Source: Pirellulaceae bacterium
GTDB taxonomy: Bacteria; Planctomycetota; Planctomycetia; Pirellulales; Pirellulaceae
Assembly (NCBI GenBank): GCA_026004775.1
Contig: BPJU01000001.1
Coordinates: 124,001-188,000 of the forward strand
DNA length: 64,000 bases
Reading direction: 5' to 3'
The translations under genes were made by a program, and so were the position numbers. Every line of letters starts with the position of its first letter. The first letter of the stretch is position 1. Positions 1-9,635 of the stretch are shown one piece after another. Under the pieces are notes generated by a model, which did no database searches, was not told the DNA's origin, and was given only the letters and a program-made list of their open reading frames with translations.

Positions 1-1
1 T

Positions 2-1072
2 CAGGAAAACCGCGAAAGCCTGTGCAATTCTCTGGATCAAAATACCTGGTTAATCGGCGTCGACGGGCGAGTGCCCACCGGCACGTGCGAACCTCAATGG
101 GCAGATGCCCAACCCATCCCGTTCCAAATGTTTTTGCAGGGGGAATACATCGGGCCGCACCGAACGCCCCATGTGCCGGAATACCGTTTGCGAGTCGGTG
201 ACCAACTGGAGTTGGTGTTTCGTAAGACCGTCGAGCCCAGTGTAACGCCCTACCGGCTGAATGTCGGTGACCAGATCCGCGTTCAGTCTTATGTCGATCC
301 CAACTTGGATACGACTGTTACGGTGCAGCCGGACGGCATGATCACGCTTCGCTTGTTACACCAGGTACGGGCCGAAGGAAGGACTATCGACGAGCTGGAA
401 GCGGTGTTGGAAAAACTTTACAGCCGCTACTACAAGAAACCGACCATCACGGTCACTCCTGTTCAGCTCGAAACAAAACTGAATGAGCTGCGGGCATCGG
501 TCGACAGCCGCTTCGGTTTTGGCGGGCAGGCACGGCGAGCGGTGGTGGCTCCGGACGGTACCATTCAACTGCCGGCCCTCGGTTCTGTGCCGGCTCAAGG
601 TTTGACCATCGATGAATTGAAACGCGAGATTGACGAGCGCTATCGCCAGATTGTGCACGGCATGGAGGTAACTCCGGTACTGGCCCAGATCGCACCGCGG
701 TTCGTTTATATTTTGGGCGAAGTGCCTCGCCCGGGGCGCTATGACCTGACCGGCCCAACGACCGTCATGCAAGCCTTGAGCATGGCCGGCGGGTGGCAGG
801 TGGGTGGCAATCTGCGGCAGATCGTGATCTTCCGCCGCACGGATGACTGGCGGCTGATGGCCACTCGGGTGGACTTGCGCGGAGCCCTTTACGGTAAGCG
901 TCCCATTCCCTCCGACGAACTATGGGTTCGCGATTCGGACGTCATTGTTGTTCCGAAATCCCCGGTTCAAGTGGCGGACGACATCATCAACCTCGTGTTT
1001 ACTCAGGGCATTTACCGCATCCTGCCGAATCCCAGCCTCTCAGTCACGTTCTTCCGGAACAGCATTCTTTGA
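2..1072 (+). CDS. Polysaccharide export protein (Poly_export/SLBB), 5'-truncated by window edge
   Basis: Periplasmic/outer-membrane polysaccharide export protein of the Wza/GumB type. The frame is open without a stop from base 2, so the real start lies upstream and the GTG at 71 is probably internal. A poly-export domain is seen around YRLNVGDQIRVQS and VQPDGMITL, a second soluble-ligand-binding-like stretch follows (VAPDGTIQLPALG), and an SLBB domain is seen near the C-terminus (YILGEVPRPGRYDL, then TTVMQALSMAGGW). In the known family such proteins form the export channel for exopolysaccharide with a chain-length regulator, but no such partner is visible here. A DUF11 surface protein follows on the same strand after about 260 bases. 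The family call is firm; the length and the N-terminal lipobox cannot be judged. Confidence 0.88.
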   Translation, partial: QENRESLCNSLDQNTWLIGVDGRVPTGTCEPQWADAQPIPFQMFLQGEYIGPHRTPHVPEYRLRVGDQLELVFRKTVEPSVTPYRLNVGDQIRVQSYVDPNLDTTVTVQPDGMITLRLLHQVRAEGRTIDELEAVLEKLYSRYYKKPTITVTPVQLETKLNELRASVDSRFGFGGQARRAVVAPDGTIQLPALGSVPAQGLTIDELKREIDERYRQIVHGMEVTPVLAQIAPRFVYILGEVPRPGRYDLTGPTTVMQALSMAGGWQVGGNLRQIVIFRRTDDWRLMATRVDLRGALYGKRPIPSDELWVRDSDVIVVPKSPVQVADDIINLVFTQGIYRILPNPSLSVTFFRNSIL

Positions 1073-1331
1073 CCTCCGGCCAGAAGAATCGTGATGTCCT
1101 CAGGCCAGCATCGCGGATTCTTTTGTCGAAAGTCACGCTGGCTCCGAATCGACACGGGCCCGGTGTTCTCGACCTCCCGATCCGACGCTTCCACGATACG
1201 GCGGCTGAGTAGGAACGCAGTCAAGTGGAAAAGAGCGAAAAACTCCTCTTGGCTGGGGAAACCAATTTTGGTAATTAGCCCGGCGCGGGGATACACAAAC
1301 TTCATAATGGGCATGAAGCAGGCGAGTTTCG

Positions 1332-4118
1332 ATGGCACGGTGGCTCAAGAGTGCATGGACGTGGCTTCGATATAACTCGCCCCAAAGGCGGTTGTTCGTA
1401 CGCCTGGCAGCCTTGGGGCTGGTGATGGGGATTTCGCTGTGGCTTATCGCCTGGGCCCAGCGATCGACAGTACGTTCTACGACCGACGGTGCCGGCGCTT
1501 CTTCTGCGCAGGCAGATACGGCGCCTAATGGAGCCCCATCAGGAGGAGCTGAGTCAACACCGCGAACTGCTGCCCGACCTGCGCAGCCGGTTCCAAGCGG
1601 CGAGCGGGTCGGGTCGGAGCCGCTGCGGCCGCCGGCCTTGCCACCGTTGGATACTGTAAGCGGTGCCGCCGCAGCGCGTGCCGAACCGGCTCCACCCCGC
1701 ACGCAAACCGCAGTTGCCACTCCCCCAGCCAGTCGCTTGGAGCCACCGGAGCTACCGGCGATACCCGAGACAACCAGTCGCTTTTCTACGAGCAATACGC
1801 CCGCGCTGCCCGCTTCCGGCGACCAACCAGCCTCGAGTCCGCCGGCGGCCACATCGTTACCAACGTCCGGCTCGCGATTCAGTTCGTCTAACCGCGACAC
1901 AAGTGCAACGGAGAATGGAGGCGGCGCAGGTGACCTTGCTCGATCGGCTCTCAGCCAGCCCACAACGGCTGCTGCGACGGCGGACGAGTCGGCTACGGGG
2001 GTCGCGCCACCTCCACCGAGCTTCTCATGGCACCTGGAAGATGACGGCTCACACGTCGGCCCAACCGAAAGATCCGATACGGTCGGTTCTATCTCCAGCA
2101 AGGACACGAGCTCGACTTTTCCGCAGCAACCGGGCGATGGTGGAGACGAAGTCAACGTTGGGCAAAGTGATTCGGGAGTGGCATTGCAATCACCCGCGAA
2201 TCGGCAACCCTCTCGGTACGGTCCCGGTGGCGAGACGGTCGGCTCTGAGCCTCAGGGTCGGCAATCACCCGCTGGTAGCGCTTCGACCTTCGCAGCGCTT
2301 ACCGAACCGGTACCACCCGGTGGGCAGGAGGAGCTACAGCCCTTGGTATTCTCGACCGATGACGCGTCTCCGGAAGCAGGCGGTGCCGAGCCGGCTGCCG
2401 AAGCGCCGGCGGGCAGGATCTCGCCGTTGCCCACAGCAGGCGAAACTCCGAACACAGGGTTATCAGCCGGGGCGCCCAGTACCACCACTTTTGGCACCAG
2501 CGGAATTGCGAGCAAGTCGCCTTCGTCCACTTCGGCCGCAGCGTCGCTCGACCAGCCGGCACTGACCGAGTCAAATGCTGCCGAACAAACTTCGACTGTT
2601 CGTAGCGGCACGGCGTCGGACAACGTTCCGGGATTTTCCAGGAACTCGCCGCGTGTGCCCATGGCCGAATCCCAGTCAACTTCACTGCCCGTCGCGCGGG
2701 ATGATTTGGCGTTGTCTTCTATGGTCTCCAGCCGTCCTGGTGTCCCGCAGTGGGAAGGCCCGCAGACACCGGCCGTCACGATTGAGAAAATTGCTCCGGA
2801 ACAGGTGCAGGTCGGTCGCTCGGCCGCATTCCGCATCGTGGTACGGAACGCCGGGCAAGTCCCGGCCGAACATGTCACCGTGTTGGACGCCGTACCGGAA
2901 GGCACGCGCCTCGTGTCCACCAGCCCTCAGGCCGAAGTGCAGCAGAACATGATGCTCTGGAGGCTGGGCCGGTTGGATGTGGGGCAGTCGGTCAGTTTGT
3001 CCTATGTGGTGGTGCCCGAGCGTGAGGGAGAGTTGGGGAGTGTCGCGCAAGTCAGTTTCGCTGCTGCTGCCGGTGCCCGGACCGTGAGCACTCGACCCAT
3101 CATCCAGGTTTCGGTCACGGCGCCGGCCACGGTCTTGATCGGCCAGATGGTTCCGCTGCTGATCCAGGTGCGCAATGAAGGCACAGGCCCGGCTTACAAC
3201 GTGGTGCTGGATGAAGACGTACCGGAAACGCTCAGCCATCCGGCCGGACGCGAACTGCAGAATGTGGTCGGCACGCTACAACCTGGGGAGAGTCGGACGT
3301 TGGAATTGCCCTTGATGGCTCAACAAGCGGGCAAAGCGGTGAACCGAGTACGTGTGCGGGACGATCACGCGGAGTTGGCTCGCGCCGAAACCCCTATCGA
3401 GGTGCTGGCCCCGAAGCTGGCGCTGCGCTGGTCTGGCCCTTCCATGCGGTTTCTCGATCGAGATGCCGTCCACGAACTGGCCGTTGTCAACGACGGCACC
3501 GCACCCGCTCAGAATGTGCAGCTCATTGCCGTGTTGCCGAAAGGCGTGCGATTTGTCGCTGCGGACAAGCTGGGCCGGTATGTGCCCGAGCGGCACGCGG
3601 TCTACTGGAGCCTGGTGGAATTGCCGGTGGGACAGCAGGGGGTGGTGAAGTTGACGACGCGTGCCGTTGGCGAGGGGCAGCAGCTACTGCGAGCCCAAGC
3701 TGCCGCCGACTTGGGCGCATCTGCCCAGGCTGACCACATGATGCGTGTCGAAAGTGCGGCCGACCTGCAGTTCAGTGTGGTGGATCTGGCCGATCCGGTA
3801 GAAGTCAACGCCGAAGTGCTCTACGAGATTACTTTGGCCAATCAAGGCACCAAACCGGACACCAACCTTGTCGTGACCGTCAGCGGTTCGAAGGATTTGG
3901 AACTACTGGAAATGAATGGTCCAGGGGCGGCCCAGGTGACGCCGGAGAAAATCGAGCTGGCAGCGATTCCGGAGATACGCGCGGGCCAGCGGATGGTGTG
4001 GCAGGTGCGAGCTCGCGCTCGCGCGGCCGGTCCAGCCCTGTTGCGCGTGCAGGTGCGGAGCGATCAGATGCCGCAACCGATCACAAAGGAAGAGGGAACT
4101 CGCATCTACGGCGATTGA
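1332..4118 (+). CDS. Membrane-anchored DUF11-repeat surface protein
   Basis: A 928-residue envelope protein. A basic N-terminus (residues 1-19) is followed by one hydrophobic segment at about 20-42 (LAALGLVMGISLWLIAW), so it is probably a signal anchor. Residues about 44-475 are low-complexity Ala/Pro/Ser/Thr-rich sequence, likely an extended wall- or periplasm-spanning linker. From about 478 come four beta-sandwich DUF11/CARDB-like repeats, each with the pattern VRNxGxxPAxxV then a GxxLxxG turn (about 478-580, 590-680, 697-785, 810-910). Such repeats are common in planctomycete surface proteins, and their role is structural or adhesive at best guess. It lies downstream of a polysaccharide-export gene. 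The last 13 bases overlap the convergent gene on the other strand. The linker gives long spurious open frames on the opposite strand. Confidence 0.85.
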   Translation: MARWLKSAWTWLRYNSPQRRLFVRLAALGLVMGISLWLIAWAQRSTVRSTTDGAGASSAQADTAPNGAPSGGAESTPRTAARPAQPVPSGERVGSEPLRPPALPPLDTVSGAAAARAEPAPPRTQTAVATPPASRLEPPELPAIPETTSRFSTSNTPALPASGDQPASSPPAATSLPTSGSRFSSSNRDTSATENGGGAGDLARSALSQPTTAAATADESATGVAPPPPSFSWHLEDDGSHVGPTERSDTVGSISSKDTSSTFPQQPGDGGDEVNVGQSDSGVALQSPANRQPSRYGPGGETVGSEPQGRQSPAGSASTFAALTEPVPPGGQEELQPLVFSTDDASPEAGGAEPAAEAPAGRISPLPTAGETPNTGLSAGAPSTTTFGTSGIASKSPSSTSAAASLDQPALTESNAAEQTSTVRSGTASDNVPGFSRNSPRVPMAESQSTSLPVARDDLALSSMVSSRPGVPQWEGPQTPAVTIEKIAPEQVQVGRSAAFRIVVRNAGQVPAEHVTVLDAVPEGTRLVSTSPQAEVQQNMMLWRLGRLDVGQSVSLSYVVVPEREGELGSVAQVSFAAAAGARTVSTRPIIQVSVTAPATVLIGQMVPLLIQVRNEGTGPAYNVVLDEDVPETLSHPAGRELQNVVGTLQPGESRTLELPLMAQQAGKAVNRVRVRDDHAELARAETPIEVLAPKLALRWSGPSMRFLDRDAVHELAVVNDGTAPAQNVQLIAVLPKGVRFVAADKLGRYVPERHAVYWSLVELPVGQQGVVKLTTRAVGEGQQLLRAQAAADLGASAQADHMMRVESAADLQFSVVDLADPVEVNAEVLYEITLANQGTKPDTNLVVTVSGSKDLELLEMNGPGAAQVTPEKIELAAIPEIRAGQRMVWQVRARARAAGPALLRVQVRSDQMPQPITKEEGTRIYGD

Positions 4119-4603
4119 TCGCCGTCCAGGGCCGAGCGTTGCCAGGTGCCGATCACCTGGCGCTTCCCGTTGGCCCACACCGAGGCGGCCGTGGCCAGCG
4201 CCACCACCAGCAGACACCACAGCGCCGCCGGACTGGCCGTACGAGCACTGCTTTCCTGCATTTCTCGCAACTGGAGCCAAACCGCCAGCGGCGCTGCCAC
4301 TCCGCCAAAAAGCAACCAACCAAAAGCCACCGCGGCCCCCGTAGCCAATGCCGCACTCAAGATAGCCATCACATCCAATACCACCGTGTGGCGAAGCTGG
4401 ATCACGTAGACGGCATAGGCCCAATGAATCCAACCAAGAAAAAGTAACACAACGACCCATCGCGGAATCACGCGGGTGTGTGCGAATACTCCGATGTCCG
4501 GCCGGGTGTAGTAGTCTATCAGCCACACCGCGGCCGGAAAAACAAGAACACTTCCCACGATCGCCAGCAGCAGTCCAGCTTGGTAGTAAATCTTGTCTGC
4601 CAT
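4106..4603 (-). CDS. Small integral membrane protein, four predicted helices
   Basis: A 165-residue protein of unknown function. Four hydrophobic stretches are visible, at about residues 7-29, 47-68, 73-103 and 124-143, with a short polar C-terminus, so it is an inner-membrane protein. Its ATG shares one base with the stop codon of the upstream uracil-DNA glycosylase gene (TGATG arrangement), which implies translational coupling in one minus-strand transcript. The 3' end overlaps the end of the convergent DUF11 gene by 13 bases. No recognisable motif was seen, so no function is proposed. It is very likely a real gene given the coupling and the membrane topology. Confidence 0.72.
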   Translation of the reverse strand: MADKIYYQAGLLLAIVGSVLVFPAAVWLIDYYTRPDIGVFAHTRVIPRWVVVLLFLGWIHWAYAVYVIQLRHTVVLDVMAILSAALATGAAVAFGWLLFGGVAAPLAVWLQLREMQESSARTASPAALWCLLVVALATAASVWANGKRQVIGTWQRSALDGDQSP

Positions 4604-5307
4604 CAGGCATTCCCGCTCCCGGATGGGCTTTTTGCGTCGTCGACTCTTTTCCGCGCCTCCTGGAAGACGGCATCAAACATCGACTCGGTCAGCTTGCCGG
4701 TGAACGTGTTCTGCTGGCTCGGGTGATAGCTGGCCAACACCGTGCAGCGGTCAAGTGAAACCCGGGCTCCATGCTGGAACTTGAGCCACGTTCCGTGATG
4801 CCAGCCGATCGATTTCAAGACACGTCCCGTTTCTCGCCACGCCACCGCCCCAAGCGCTACGATTACCCGTGGCTGTACCAGAAGAATGGTCTGTTCCAGG
4901 AAACTGCGGCAGTTTTCGATCTCCTGGGCCGTCAGGCGATTCTGGGGTGGGGCGCAATGGGCCACGGCCGTGACGACCGCATCAAGCAATTCGAGCGAGT
5001 CACGTGAGGAAGTACTCTCCGGCTGGTTGGCAAAACCCGCTCGATAAAGCGCCCCGTATAACCATTGACCGCTCCGGTCGCCCGTGAACATCCTTCCGGT
5101 ACGATTGGCCCCATGGGCTGCCGGTGCCAGGCCGACTACCAACAAAGCCGCCGGCGGGGTGCCGAAATTGGGCACCGGCTGTCCCCAGTAGCTCCAATCG
5201 CGAAAGGCCGCACGTTTCTGGCGGGCCACTTGCCGGCAATACGAACGCAGCCGCGGACACCGATTACACGCGACGATTCGCTGCTGGAGCTCAACCCACG
5301 GATCCAT
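4603..5307 (-). CDS. Uracil-DNA glycosylase, family 5 (UdgB-like)
   Basis: A base-excision repair enzyme that removes uracil, and in this family also other deaminated bases, from DNA. The ATG at 5307 is chosen because it places the start just before the domain (MDPWVELQQRIV) and 42 bases after the stop of the upstream esterase; the frame stays open further upstream but would overlap that gene. Residues 14, 17 and 24 are Cys (CNRCPRLRSYC), and with a later Cys in VAHCAPPQN these can bind a 4Fe-4S cluster. Motif 1 is GLAPAAHGANRTGRMFTGD at about 59-77. Motif 2 is HPSQQNTFTGKLT near the C-terminus. These motifs distinguish family 5 from family 4. It is translationally coupled to the following membrane-protein gene. 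Length is about 234 residues, normal for the family. Confidence 0.9.
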   Translation of the reverse strand: MDPWVELQQRIVACNRCPRLRSYCRQVARQKRAAFRDWSYWGQPVPNFGTPPAALLVVGLAPAAHGANRTGRMFTGDRSGQWLYGALYRAGFANQPESTSSRDSLELLDAVVTAVAHCAPPQNRLTAQEIENCRSFLEQTILLVQPRVIVALGAVAWRETGRVLKSIGWHHGTWLKFQHGARVSLDRCTVLASYHPSQQNTFTGKLTESMFDAVFQEARKRVDDAKSPSGSGNA

Positions 5308-5348
5308 CGGCCGTCCTCGCGTAACAGGTGCCCCGGCCACCGGCACTA

Positions 5349-6254
5349 TCACGGAGTCGCTTGCAACAAGCCGTGCTGTTGCAACCAGGCTTGACACAAC
5401 TCGGGCCACCGCTCGGCAGGCCCGGCTCCCCGAGCCAGTCCCAACCCGTGCCGGCCCTTCTCAAACACGTGCAACTCGCACGGTACCCCCTTGGCTCGCA
5501 ACGCCAAATAAAAATGGACGCTGTTTTCCACCGGAACGCCCGCATCTTCGGTAGTATGCCAGAGGAAGGTAGGAGGAGAGTCGCTCCGCACGTGGCGATG
5601 AGTCGCCAACGCGGCCACCCGCTCCGGCGTAGCATCCGGTCCCAGCAAATTGCGTTGCGACCCGGTATGCCCGTACGGCTCGCCGAACCCGATTACCGGA
5701 TAACACAAGATGGCAAAATCCGGACGGCTGGAGACTCGTTCGATCGGATCCTCCGCGTCCTTCCGGCCTTCGTCAAAAAACACCGCCGTACAGGACGCCA
5801 GATGCCCGCCCGCCGAAAATCCGATCACGCCGATACGATCCGCACGGATGCCCCACTGCTGAGCATGGGCACGTACCGTCCGGATGGCGCGTTGCGCGTC
5901 CTGGAGCGGTGCCGGGTGCCCGTAACCCTTGTTGCGGTGGCGGTAGTCGACGATAAAACCGGCACATCCCATCTGGTTACACCAGCGGGCAATCTGGTGC
6001 CCTTCGTGATCCATCGCCAGGTGGCCATACCCGCCGCCCGGCAAAATCACCAGCGCCGTGCCGCAGGCTTTCTCTTCTTCCGGCAAATAACGGATCAGCT
6101 TCGGCTGGTCTTTGGGTTCCGTACCCAAGGCTCCTGGAGCGCCGCCGGGCCAAAGCAACATCTCGACCGGTTCGCCGGCACATAAAGTGGCTGTACCAAG
6201 TAACGCCAGCAACAGCCACAGCACCTGAGCCGTGTTTTTACGCAAGAACTCCAT
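5349..6254 (-). CDS. Secreted alpha/beta-hydrolase (acetyl esterase/lipase-like)
   Basis: Predicted exported carboxylic-ester hydrolase of the BD-FAE/acetylxylan esterase-like group. The ATG at 6254 is favoured because it starts a signal peptide (MEFLRKNTAQVLWLLLALL, cleavage near CAGEP); the frame is open upstream but without protein-like sequence. An HGG-like oxyanion segment (LPGGGYGHLAMDHEG) is followed by the nucleophile motif GFSAGGH and, near the C-terminus, a catalytic Asp (TTEDAGVP) and His (KGRHGLGLA). Together these complete a Ser-Asp-His triad. Length is about 301 residues. In planctomycetes such enzymes are thought to deacetylate plant or algal polysaccharides, but the substrate is inferred only from the family. 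The uracil-DNA glycosylase follows 42 bases downstream on the same strand. Confidence 0.85.
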   Translation of the reverse strand: MEFLRKNTAQVLWLLLALLGTATLCAGEPVEMLLWPGGAPGALGTEPKDQPKLIRYLPEEEKACGTALVILPGGGYGHLAMDHEGHQIARWCNQMGCAGFIVDYRHRNKGYGHPAPLQDAQRAIRTVRAHAQQWGIRADRIGVIGFSAGGHLASCTAVFFDEGRKDAEDPIERVSSRPDFAILCYPVIGFGEPYGHTGSQRNLLGPDATPERVAALATHRHVRSDSPPTFLWHTTEDAGVPVENSVHFYLALRAKGVPCELHVFEKGRHGLGLARGAGPAERWPELCQAWLQQHGLLQATP

Positions 6255-6621
6255 CGCTTTACGTCGACCTGCGCGCGAGTATTCCGTGGTAGCTGCTCGA
6301 CGGAAGGACGCCATGCCGCGGAAAGTGTGGCCGGATTTGGCTCGACACAGTGTCGCTCCCGGGCCGATATCCAGCACGTCTCTTTTCCCATGGGCAGTCA
6401 TCGCGCAGACCTCCACGTGGTTGTGCCGCACCGAACTCGCATTAGTCTTCACTATAGCTGTTGCGTGCGACCGGCGGAACAGTAGCGTCTTCAGGAGGTC
6501 GAATCCGTCTGATGAGAAGTGGTAACTGTGAAAGAAAAATGGGAAGCCACAGCGGGTCAAATGCGAACCCGACCCCGCCCAACGCGACAGCTCTCCCTGC
6601 ACAGCCGGCGCCACGATCCGG

Positions 6622-6816
6622 TTACTTCGGTTCGTTCTGCTGCGGCTGTTCGTTTACCTGGCGGATAGCGTCATAAACTTCACGGCGGTGCACCGGCACA
6701 TCCATCGGCGCTTCAATCCCGAGGCGGACTTTGTCGCCCCGGATCTCCACAACCGTGATGATAATCGAATCACCGATGATGATTTGTTCGTCGCGCTTCC
6801 GCGATAGCACTAACAT
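6622..6816 (-). CDS. csrA: CsrA carbon storage regulator (RNA-binding)
   Basis: A small dimeric RNA-binding protein that controls translation and stability of target mRNAs by binding GGA motifs. The start is the ATG at 6816, giving the canonical MLVLSRKRDEQIIIGD N-terminus; an open upstream extension of 37 residues has no family support. The protein is 64 residues, the usual size, and retains the conserved core IRGDKVRLGIEAP and the RREVYDAI helix (RNA contact Arg in VHRREV). It ends in a Gln/Asn-rich tail. In many bacteria csrA lies near flagellar genes with fliW, but here no flagellar gene is seen nearby. A candidate promoter lies about 70 bases upstream. Confidence 0.95.
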   Translation of the reverse strand: MLVLSRKRDEQIIIGDSIIITVVEIRGDKVRLGIEAPMDVPVHRREVYDAIRQVNEQPQQNEPK

Positions 6817-6888
6817 CGAATCGTTTCCCGGGGCAGCTACCCAGCGAACTTTTCGCCGCACGTTCGGCGCGCAAAACACCCTTATGGT

Positions 6889-6917
6889 ATTATGCACGCC
6901 CGACAGCCGGTCGTCAC
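6889..6917 (-). promoter_or_regulatory. Candidate sigma-70-type promoter for csrA
   Basis: Read on the minus strand, GTGACG (6917-6912) and CATAAT (6894-6889) are separated by 17 bases. They match the -35 and -10 consensus at 4/6 and 5/6 positions and sit about 70 bases before the csrA ATG. Only sequence resemblance supports this, and planctomycete promoters may differ. Confidence 0.4.
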
Positions 6918-7137
6918 CCCCGCCCAAAGCTCGTTCGGTTCTACCGGCCAGTTCTGCGTCTCACTCTAGTTCGCAAGTTGTTGTCAGGAATATACTTACA
7001 GTTATATGGGGCGCGGGGGTGCCTACTACTCCATTGCGGCTTGGCCGAAAAGCCCCAGCGTCGGACACTTGGGGCAAGTTGGGAAAAGGGCGGTTCGCGC
7101 TCCATAATGTCGGGCGGGCGGTGCCGGATGCTGCCCA

Positions 7138-8091
7138 CTAGCTTTCCAACCATTTCGGATCAAAAAGCAGCGGGAAGAACTGGCCGCGCAGCGGCTGGCC
7201 CGACGGAATCACCGGAACACCTTCCAGTAGCGGCGCGTCGATGACCGAACAAACGCCGTCCCGTACCACATTGATCACGGTGGCTCGGCGCGGCCGGTCC
7301 GTGCGGTTCTCGAACGAACCGTGCACCATCAGCGGATGATGAAACGTCGCCTCTCCGGCCTCAAGTTCCACTGCCACCGGATTCGAAAACATTTCCCACT
7401 GCTCGTCGTTTAACACCGAGCGGATCGCCTCCATATTGCCGGCCAAGCCGGTGATCGGCAGCAGTGGCCAGCGATGGCTTCCGGGAACGTAATGCACGCA
7501 GCCGTTGTCGCGAGTGCTGTCGTCCAAACCGATCCAACAGGTCAGGTGAGCCATCGGCTGGGTGCGTGTCCAATACGAGTAGTCCTGATGCCATGCTACC
7601 ACACCGCCGTGCCGTGCCGGTTTGCAGAATAATTGGTCATGCCAAAACCGCACGGGGCCTTCCAACAGTTGCCAGGCCGGCACAACAAACGCGGGGTGCC
7701 ACAACAGGTCGTGAAACGCTTTTCCAATCCGCCAGGCGCCCAGAGCATGGAACAGGACTTGATTCGGATCGCCACTTTCGTTCGTGTGATATTCGTACCA
7801 GTATTCAAAGCCCGGATGTCCCGGAGTAAAGAAACCGGCCAACTCCTGGCGGAGTGCCTCCACCTGATGCGGCTCGAGGATCCTCACCTTCGGCAGGTAA
7901 CCGTGCTCTCGGTAAAACGCGACCTGCTCCTCCGACAGGCGGTACCGTTCCCAATCTTCCCGGCCTGCCGGTCGGGGAAACAGATTGGTAATCGGATGAT
8001 CGTAACGAGAAAGGTCTTCAACCACGGCTGGGGTCCCCAATTGAAGACAAAGTGTTGTCGCTGTGCCGTCGATACGGGAAGTCCTGACCAA
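7138..8091 (-). CDS. Phytanoyl-CoA dioxygenase (PhyH) family protein
   Basis: A putative Fe(II)/2-oxoglutarate-dependent oxygenase of the PhyH family. The iron-binding HxD motif is in AWHQDYSYW (about residues 168-176) and the distal His in HHPLMVHGS, with the 2-oxoglutarate-binding Arg probably in [10 protein letters not shown]. The region between carries the family pattern [24 protein letters not shown]. The longest frame starts with TTG at 8091, preceded by AGAGGT at short spacing, and the first 30 residues are less conserved-looking, so the start is uncertain. The predicted size is 317 residues. It is flanked by csrA downstream and a divergent BBP7 gene upstream, with no pathway context, so the substrate is unknown. 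It has no signal peptide and is likely cytoplasmic. Confidence 0.86.
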   Translation of the reverse strand: MVRTSRIDGTATTLCLQLGTPAVVEDLSRYDHPITNLFPRPAGREDWERYRLSEEQVAFYREHGYLPKVRILEPHQVEALRQELAGFFTPGHPGFEYWYEYHTNESGDPNQVLFHALGAWRIGKAFHDLLWHPAFVVPAWQLLEGPVRFWHDQLFCKPARHGGVVAWHQDYSYWTRTQPMAHLTCWIGLDDSTRDNGCVHYVPGSHRWPLLPITGLAGNMEAIRSVLNDEQWEMFSNPVAVELEAGEATFHHPLMVHGSFENRTDRPRRATVINVVRDGVCSVIDAPLLEGVPVIPSGQPLRGQFFPLLFDPKWLES

Positions 8092-8349
8092 GCACCTCTA
8101 GCCAAGAGAGGGTAGTGTATCGGGGACGCATCGAAAAGAGGGCGTTTTTTCCAAAATCTCGAGCAACGGCGCGGGCAGGCCGATTCGCCGGCCAGGCGCC
8201 TGCAGAGAAAGGCGGCGCCTCACCGAACGCCGTGACGCTGGTAAAATGGCAAGACTTTTCCGACAGGCCAAACTTGCCTTAATCCGTTGGGGTTGACTGC
8301 CGATCTGACGCTAGACGGAACACGGGCTGCGCGTAACGGAGTACGTACC

Positions 8350-9537
8350 ATGAAAAGAGTAGTTCTAGGTATCGCGATGGCGATGGTTTGGGTGGGCGCG
8401 TCAAGCTTTATCTCCCGCCCAAGTTTTGGTCAGTGGGCTCCTGTTCAGGCTCCCGGCATGATGCCGGGGATGATGGTAGCACCCGCGGTTGCCGGGCCTG
8501 GCTGGCCCGGGGGAATCCCCATGGTGGCGCCGGGGGCGCCCGTAGTTCCGGCAAGCGCCGCACTGGGCGGTTGTACCGACTGTGGTGACTCGGCCCACAA
8601 GTGCACCTGTGGAAAAGACTATTGTCCGGGCGGCGGCTGGTGCTATCGCTTCAGCGTCTTTGCGGACTTCTTGTATTTGCGGGCTCGCGATTCGGAGGTG
8701 GCTTACGCCGTCGAGGTCAACACGGCGGTGCCGCCGCCGAACGTTCCCGTGCAAGTCGGGCGCGTCGGCGTGGCCGACATGGACTATGAGCCGAACTGGA
8801 GGGCAGGGTTCAACTACGTCCTGGACGAATACAGTTTGATCACGGCTCAATACACCATGTTCGAAGCCGATACCCACAGCCGGACCGATCTCGCGTCAGG
8901 CATTCCGGGCACCGAAATCCAAGGCCTGTTATTCCATCCCGGAACGGCAGCCGCTTCGCAAGGCGGTATCAGCTCCGATGCCTTTTATTTCCTCAGCTTC
9001 GACTTGATTGACATCGACTACCGCGAATTGATTGCCTACGACTGCTTCTACGAAGTGAACTTCGTGTTTGGCGGTCGTTATGCCAATCTCGAGCAGCAGC
9101 TCAATTCGAGTGTCGACATTAACGGATCGCAGTCCGTGGCAACTGATATTGACTTCGACGGCGGCGGTTTGCGGCTCGGTTTGGAAAGCACGCGCTACTC
9201 GCGCCGCGGGTTGCTCTTCTACGGCCGGGCGATCGGCAACCTGCTGGTAGGTGATTTCCAAGCCAAGTATGACCAGCGCGACCAGTTCGATGATTCGGTG
9301 GTCGACACCGCCTGGCGGGCCGGCCGCATGGTGCCGATTGTCGATTTGGAGTTCGGCGTCGGCTGGACCAGCCACAACGGCTACTGGCGTTTTTCAGCCG
9401 GATACCTCTACAGCGCATGGTTCAACGTCGTGAAGACCGACGAGTTCATCGATGCCGTGCAGGCCAATAATTTTGTCGGCTTGAGCGACACGATGACGTT
9501 CGACGGTTTCGTGGCCCGCGTCGAATCGCGATTCTAA
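8350..9537 (+). CDS. BBP7-type outer-membrane beta-barrel protein
   Basis: A secreted planctomycete barrel protein. The ATG at 8350 is chosen because it starts a signal peptide (MKRVVLGIAMAMVWVGASSF) that the 21-residue longer frame would bury. After the signal comes a Pro/Gly/Met/Val-rich stretch, then a Cys cluster (CTDCGD, CTCGKDYC, WCYRF), then the characteristic FADFLYLRARDSEVAYAVE opening of BBP7 proteins. The rest alternates amphipathic beta strands (for example FVFGGRYANLEQQ, VDLEFGVGW, WRFSAGYLYSAWF) and ends in aromatic FVARVESRF, as expected for an outer-membrane barrel. Length is 395 residues. It stands alone and is followed 56 bases later by a strong terminator, so it is probably monocistronic. 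Function beyond the envelope location is unknown. Confidence 0.88.
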   Translation: MKRVVLGIAMAMVWVGASSFISRPSFGQWAPVQAPGMMPGMMVAPAVAGPGWPGGIPMVAPGAPVVPASAALGGCTDCGDSAHKCTCGKDYCPGGGWCYRFSVFADFLYLRARDSEVAYAVEVNTAVPPPNVPVQVGRVGVADMDYEPNWRAGFNYVLDEYSLITAQYTMFEADTHSRTDLASGIPGTEIQGLLFHPGTAAASQGGISSDAFYFLSFDLIDIDYRELIAYDCFYEVNFVFGGRYANLEQQLNSSVDINGSQSVATDIDFDGGGLRLGLESTRYSRRGLLFYGRAIGNLLVGDFQAKYDQRDQFDDSVVDTAWRAGRMVPIVDLEFGVGWTSHNGYWRFSAGYLYSAWFNVVKTDEFIDAVQANNFVGLSDTMTFDGFVARVESRF

Positions 9538-9593
9538 TTGTCCAATATCACCGTTACGCGGAAAGAGCCGTCCGTCACTTCGAAACCTGCAGT

Positions 9594-9635
9594 GCCAGGG
9601 CCGAGCCACACCGAGGGCTCGGCCCTGGCTTTTTT
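9594..9635 (+). terminator. Rho-independent terminator after the BBP7 gene
   Basis: A perfect 14-bp G+C-rich stem (9594-9607 pairs with 9616-9629) with an 8-base loop is followed at once by six T residues (9630-9635). It begins 56 bases after the BBP7 stop codon. Confidence 0.92.

Noticed and set aside
1133-2155. A 340-codon open frame on the minus strand
   Set aside because: It is the complement of the Ala/Pro/Ser/Thr-rich linker of the DUF11 protein, low-complexity and without a start signal.
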